Shown here piece after piece: positions 6,025-8,059 of a stretch of DNA of 8,059 nt. The notes under the pieces were generated by a model, which was not told where the DNA came from, ran no database searches, and saw nothing but the letters and a program-made list of their open reading frames with translations. The stretch comes from CAZKTF01 sp964555565 (GTDB lineage: Bacteria > Planctomycetota > JAJSAM01 > JAKLKS01). Location of the stretch: the NCBI GenBank assembly GCA_964555565.1, contig CAZKTF010000168.1:1-8059 (forward strand). The letters run 5' to 3'. Made by a program: the position numbers and the translations under genes. Position 1 is the first letter of the stretch. Each line of letters begins with the position of its first letter.

Positions 6025-6993
6025 CTACTTCGGGGGAGCCGGCGGGGGCGGGGCGGCGGGCTCCTTCTTCTCGAAGACCGCGGCCCATCGGGATCCCTTG
6101 GAGTCCCTGGTCGCCTTCTCCCGGAGGCCCGCGGGGTTGATGGACGCCTTCCCGGACTCCGCGTCCCGGATGTTGGAGAGGCGCTGGAGGGCCTTGAGGC
6201 CCGTGTCCGCGTCGGCGGACTCGGGCTCGCCGGCGAACTGCTTCTTCACCTCGTGGAGGGCCTTGCGGGCCTCGGCCAGGTCGCCGCCCTCCTGGGCGGT
6301 CCGGACGGCGGCCGCGAACTTGTCGCCGACCCACGCGCGGGCCTTCTTCTCGAGGGCGTCGATCTGGACCCGCTCCGGACAGCGGCCCGTGACGTCCGCC
6401 CCCTCGCGGCACGCCGCGAGGACGCCCTTCCACTCGCCCTTCTCGGCGGCCTTCCCGGCCTTCTCGACGAGTCCCGCCAGCTTCTTCCGTCCCTCCTCGG
6501 AGGCGTTCAGGAGCGGGCTCTTCTCCGCGGTGTCCAGGACCTTCAGGAAGGCCCCCTCGTCCCTGTACCCGGAGAACCCCTCGATCCACTTCAGCTCGGG
6601 TGTGACGAACGCGACGAACGGGAGGGTGCCGGCGCCGGGGAGGTTCGCCACCAGGAGCGAGGCCACCTCCTGCTCGGGGCGGTCGCAGTCGGTGGCGAGG
6701 CCGACGGCCAGCGCCGCGATCCGGTCCTTGACTCTCTTCGCGGGGAGCACGCCCTCGACGAGGGCGGCGCAGTTCCCTCAGGCCTCCCTCCCGAACTCGA
6801 TGAAGATGAGCTTGCCCGCCTTCTTCGCCTCCCGCTGCGCGTCGGCGAGCTTCCTGTACCAGGAGAGGGTGCCGCCGTCGTTGAAGTGCGGGTGGGGCGC
6901 GCGATCCTCCTCCGCGGCGCGGCAGGGCGACGCGGCGGGGCCCGCGACGGCAAGCAGCGCGAAGGCGGCTGCGGCGAGGACGAGGCGCCTCAT
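6025..6993 (-). CDS. Putative secreted thioredoxin-fold selenoprotein with UGNC redox motif
   Basis: Read through one in-frame TGA, the product is 322 aa. An N-terminal signal peptide (MRRLVLAAAAFALLAVAG) indicates export; C29 is preceded by Pro, so a lipobox is unlikely. The thioredoxin-like domain covers about 42-155: helix WYRKLADAQREAKKAGK, strand LIFIEFGREA, then Sec72-G-N-Cys75 as a UxxC redox pair, and GTLPFVAFV with P125 at the cis-Pro position, followed by KWIEGFSGYRDEGAFL. Residues 160-295 are helical and charged, TPR-like in feel, with two further Cys; the tail is Pro-rich (PAAPPPPAPPK). A strong SD (GGGAGG) lies eight bases before ATG 6993. An ordinary annotation would give a 71-aa fragment plus a GTG-started protein at 6750. 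The gene lies 100 bp downstream of the transglutaminase-like gene on the same strand. Substrate unknown; a periplasmic disulfide or selenenylsulfide redox role is inference. Confidence 0.87.
6750..6766 (-). promoter_or_regulatory. Candidate bacterial SECIS element (UGNC gene)
   Basis: On the minus strand CGCCCTC (6766-6760) pairs perfectly with GAGGGCG (6756-6750) around the loop GTC. The stem starts 11 nt after the TGA and the loop G is the 19th nucleotide after it, within the range known for bacterial SECIS. The loop is the same GTC as in the Sec-Sec gene, although the stem sequences are unrelated. Confidence 0.65.
6778..6780 (-). other. In-frame UGA, proposed selenocysteine codon 72
   Basis: The TGA lies in GREA-U-GNC, where the N-terminal Cys of a thioredoxin-type CxxC is expected. 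The frame continues open for 250 more codons to a TAG at 6025, and the thioredoxin fold is only complete if the codon is read. Confidence 0.85.
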
Positions 6994-7008
6994 GGGGTGT
7001 CCCTCCCG

Positions 7009-7023
7009 GGATCGCGGCGATCC
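7009..7023. repeat. 15-nt perfect inverted repeat upstream of the UGNC selenoprotein gene
   Basis: GGATCGC-G-GCGATCC (7009-7023) has two 7-bp arms around a single base. It lies just upstream of the ribosome-binding site and downstream of a weak -10-like CATCAT (minus strand), so it could be an operator near the transcription start or a short leader hairpin. No second copy was noticed in the window. Confidence 0.35.
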
Positions 7024-7056
7024 ATGATGCCAGATGGGCGCGAACCGGGCCAGCCC

Positions 7057-7075
7057 CCCGGCTCGGCGGGCCGGG
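7057..7075 (-). terminator. Possible terminator-like hairpin after the transglutaminase-like gene
   Basis: CCCGGC and GCCGGG (6 bp) close a 7-nt loop 18 nt after the stop codon of the upstream gene. No T-tract follows on the minus strand, so intrinsic termination is doubtful and the two genes may be co-transcribed. Confidence 0.2.
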
Positions 7076-7093
7076 AGTCCCCCCCGCCGCCGG

Positions 7094-8059
7094 TCAGAGC
7101 GGCGCCGGGGCGCACCCGAGCGCGCGGAGCGCCGGGAGGAATACGATGTTCGCCACGTCCTTGGCGGCGGCGTCCTGGAACCTCCGGAGGCCCACCTGCA
7201 CGGCGTCGGCGAAGGGCGCGGACCCGCACATGGTGGTCTCGAGGAAGATGAATTCCTTGGTGCCGGGCCATGCCTGGACCGCCACGAAGGCGTGCTGCGG
7301 GATGAGGATGATCGCGGGGTTCATCCCCATCGCCTCCAGGGCGGAGGCGAAGACCAGCGTGCTCTCGATGCAGTTCCCGCTCCGGTCCCGGATCGTCTCG
7401 GCGGGGAACTTGATCCTCTGCGTCTGGCCCTTGTAGGCGTCGATGGAGAGCGGGGCGTTGACGTACCTGTGCCCTCCCGCGGCGAGCGCCTCGTAGAGGG
7501 CGCGGAGCTGCAGCAGGACCGTCTCCTCCCGCGTGTCCGCCCAGCCGTCCATGTACCCGACCAGGGACTTCTTCGGGCAGGCCTCCGCCGCCTGCTTGAG
7601 CAGCGCGTCGATGCTGCGCTCCCGGTCGTGGGGCGTGACGAAGGTCGCCAGCGCCGGGGCCCAATCCCTCCCCGCGGCGTCCTTGAGGAGGAAGTCGTTG
7701 CGCCCGAGGATCGTGACCCTGTCCGTCGCGTCGCAGAGGACCCTCCTCCCGGACGCGACGACCCGCAGGCGGATCGCCCCCTGCCGCTGTTCCGGGTGGG
7801 CGAAGAGGGAGTCCTGGAACACGGGGGAGAGGGACACCGAGACCTCGGCGCCGGCCGGGACCGTCAGGGTCCTCGCCGCCCGCTCGCTGACGGGGGAGAG
7901 CGTGATCTCGACGAGGAGCGAGACGGGCTCCTTCCCCGCGCGGTTGTCCGCCTTGAGGAGGAGGAGGTCCGGGGTCCGCCCCTCCTCCCCCTTCGCGTTC
8001 ACGAACTTCTTCCCGAACAGGTGGCAGACGAAGGGCGGGAGCCTCCCCTCCCCGAGGGT
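7094..8059 (-). CDS. Transglutaminase-like domain protein (N-terminus outside window)
   Basis: 321 C-terminal residues are visible; the frame is open to the right edge (starting TLGEGRLPPF), so the true start is beyond it. The first half is beta-rich (LLVEITLSPVSERAARTLTVPAG, IRLRVVASGRRVLCDATDRV) with no family I can name. The second half is a transglutaminase-like papain-fold domain: helix ETVLLQLRALYEALA, SGNCIESTLVFASALEAMG with the nucleophilic Cys (codon 7370-7372), IPQHAFVAVQ with the His (7292-7294), and FLETTM with Glu (7238-7240) where many members have Asp. Bacterial members are mostly peptidases or amidases rather than cross-linkers; the substrate is unknown. GTG 8002 is probably an internal codon, since coding character continues upstream of it. 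It precedes the UGNC selenoprotein gene on the same strand by 100 bp. Confidence 0.82.
   Translation of the reverse strand, partial: TLGEGRLPPFVCHLFGKKFVNAKGEEGRTPDLLLLKADNRAGKEPVSLLVEITLSPVSERAARTLTVPAGAEVSVSLSPVFQDSLFAHPEQRQGAIRLRVVASGRRVLCDATDRVTILGRNDFLLKDAAGRDWAPALATFVTPHDRERSIDALLKQAAEACPKKSLVGYMDGWADTREETVLLQLRALYEALAAGGHRYVNAPLSIDAYKGQTQRIKFPAETIRDRSGNCIESTLVFASALEAMGMNPAIILIPQHAFVAVQAWPGTKEFIFLETTMCGSAPFADAVQVGLRRFQDAAAKDVANIVFLPALRALGCAPAPL

Noticed and set aside
6025..6750. GTG-started 241-aa gene separate from the 71-aa gene at 6778-6993
   Set aside because: Both are in one frame, the codons between them look coding, and together they form a complete exported thioredoxin-like protein; the GTG is Val82 of that protein.
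6025..6993. Lipoprotein signal in the UGNC selenoprotein
   Set aside because: The only early Cys is preceded by Ser-Pro, which does not fit a lipobox, so an ordinary signal peptide is more likely.
1..8059. Mobile elements, tRNA or rRNA genes
   Set aside because: No transposase, integrase, terminal inverted repeats or tRNA-like cloverleaf was recognised anywhere in the window.

Overview
The window is very GC-rich bacterial DNA with strong G/C preference at third codon positions. It looks like a metagenomic or poorly sampled soil/sediment lineage. A long secreted protein with a DUF7948-type N-terminus, SBBP propeller repeats and FnIII domains, next to secreted thioredoxin-like proteins, would fit Acidobacteriota or a neighbouring phylum. 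That placement is inference, because no rRNA or other marker gene is present.

Layout. Positions 1-1517 are a tightly overlapping minus-strand operon read right to left: a DUSP23-like dual-specificity phosphatase, dapB (lysine/diaminopimelate synthesis), and a ThiE/TenI-family gene cut by the left edge. Diverging from it, 1661-2707 (+) encodes a signal-peptide-bearing thioredoxin-fold protein. Its reading frame is interrupted by two adjacent in-frame TGA codons at the active-site position. Convergent to that gene, 2729-5881 (-) encodes a large secreted protein: N-terminal domain, exactly seven SBBP repeats, two FnIII domains and a C-terminal beta-rich domain. A plausible sigma70-type promoter lies upstream of it. 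Next, 6025-6993 (-) is a second secreted thioredoxin-fold protein with one in-frame TGA in a UxxC motif. Finally, 7094-8059 (-) is a transglutaminase-like protein whose 5' end is outside the window.

Main discovery. Two genes that standard gene calling would truncate or split are best read as selenoproteins. In both, the TGA falls where a thioredoxin-fold active-site cysteine belongs. Coding character and a thioredoxin-like 'P-hydrophobic strand' segment continue in the same frame after it. A perfect GC-rich hairpin with a GTC apical loop starts 11-14 nt downstream, as expected for a bacterial SECIS element. The plus-strand gene appears to carry Sec-Sec (motif TUUP) followed by three ferredoxin-like repeats without CxxC, an architecture I do not recognise. 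The neighbouring gene carries UGNC. Together with the SBBP and transglutaminase-like proteins they form a run of apparently extracytoplasmic proteins, so a redox role outside the cytoplasm is the natural hypothesis. The selenocysteine machinery (selA, selB, selC, selD) is not in the window and would have to exist elsewhere in the genome.
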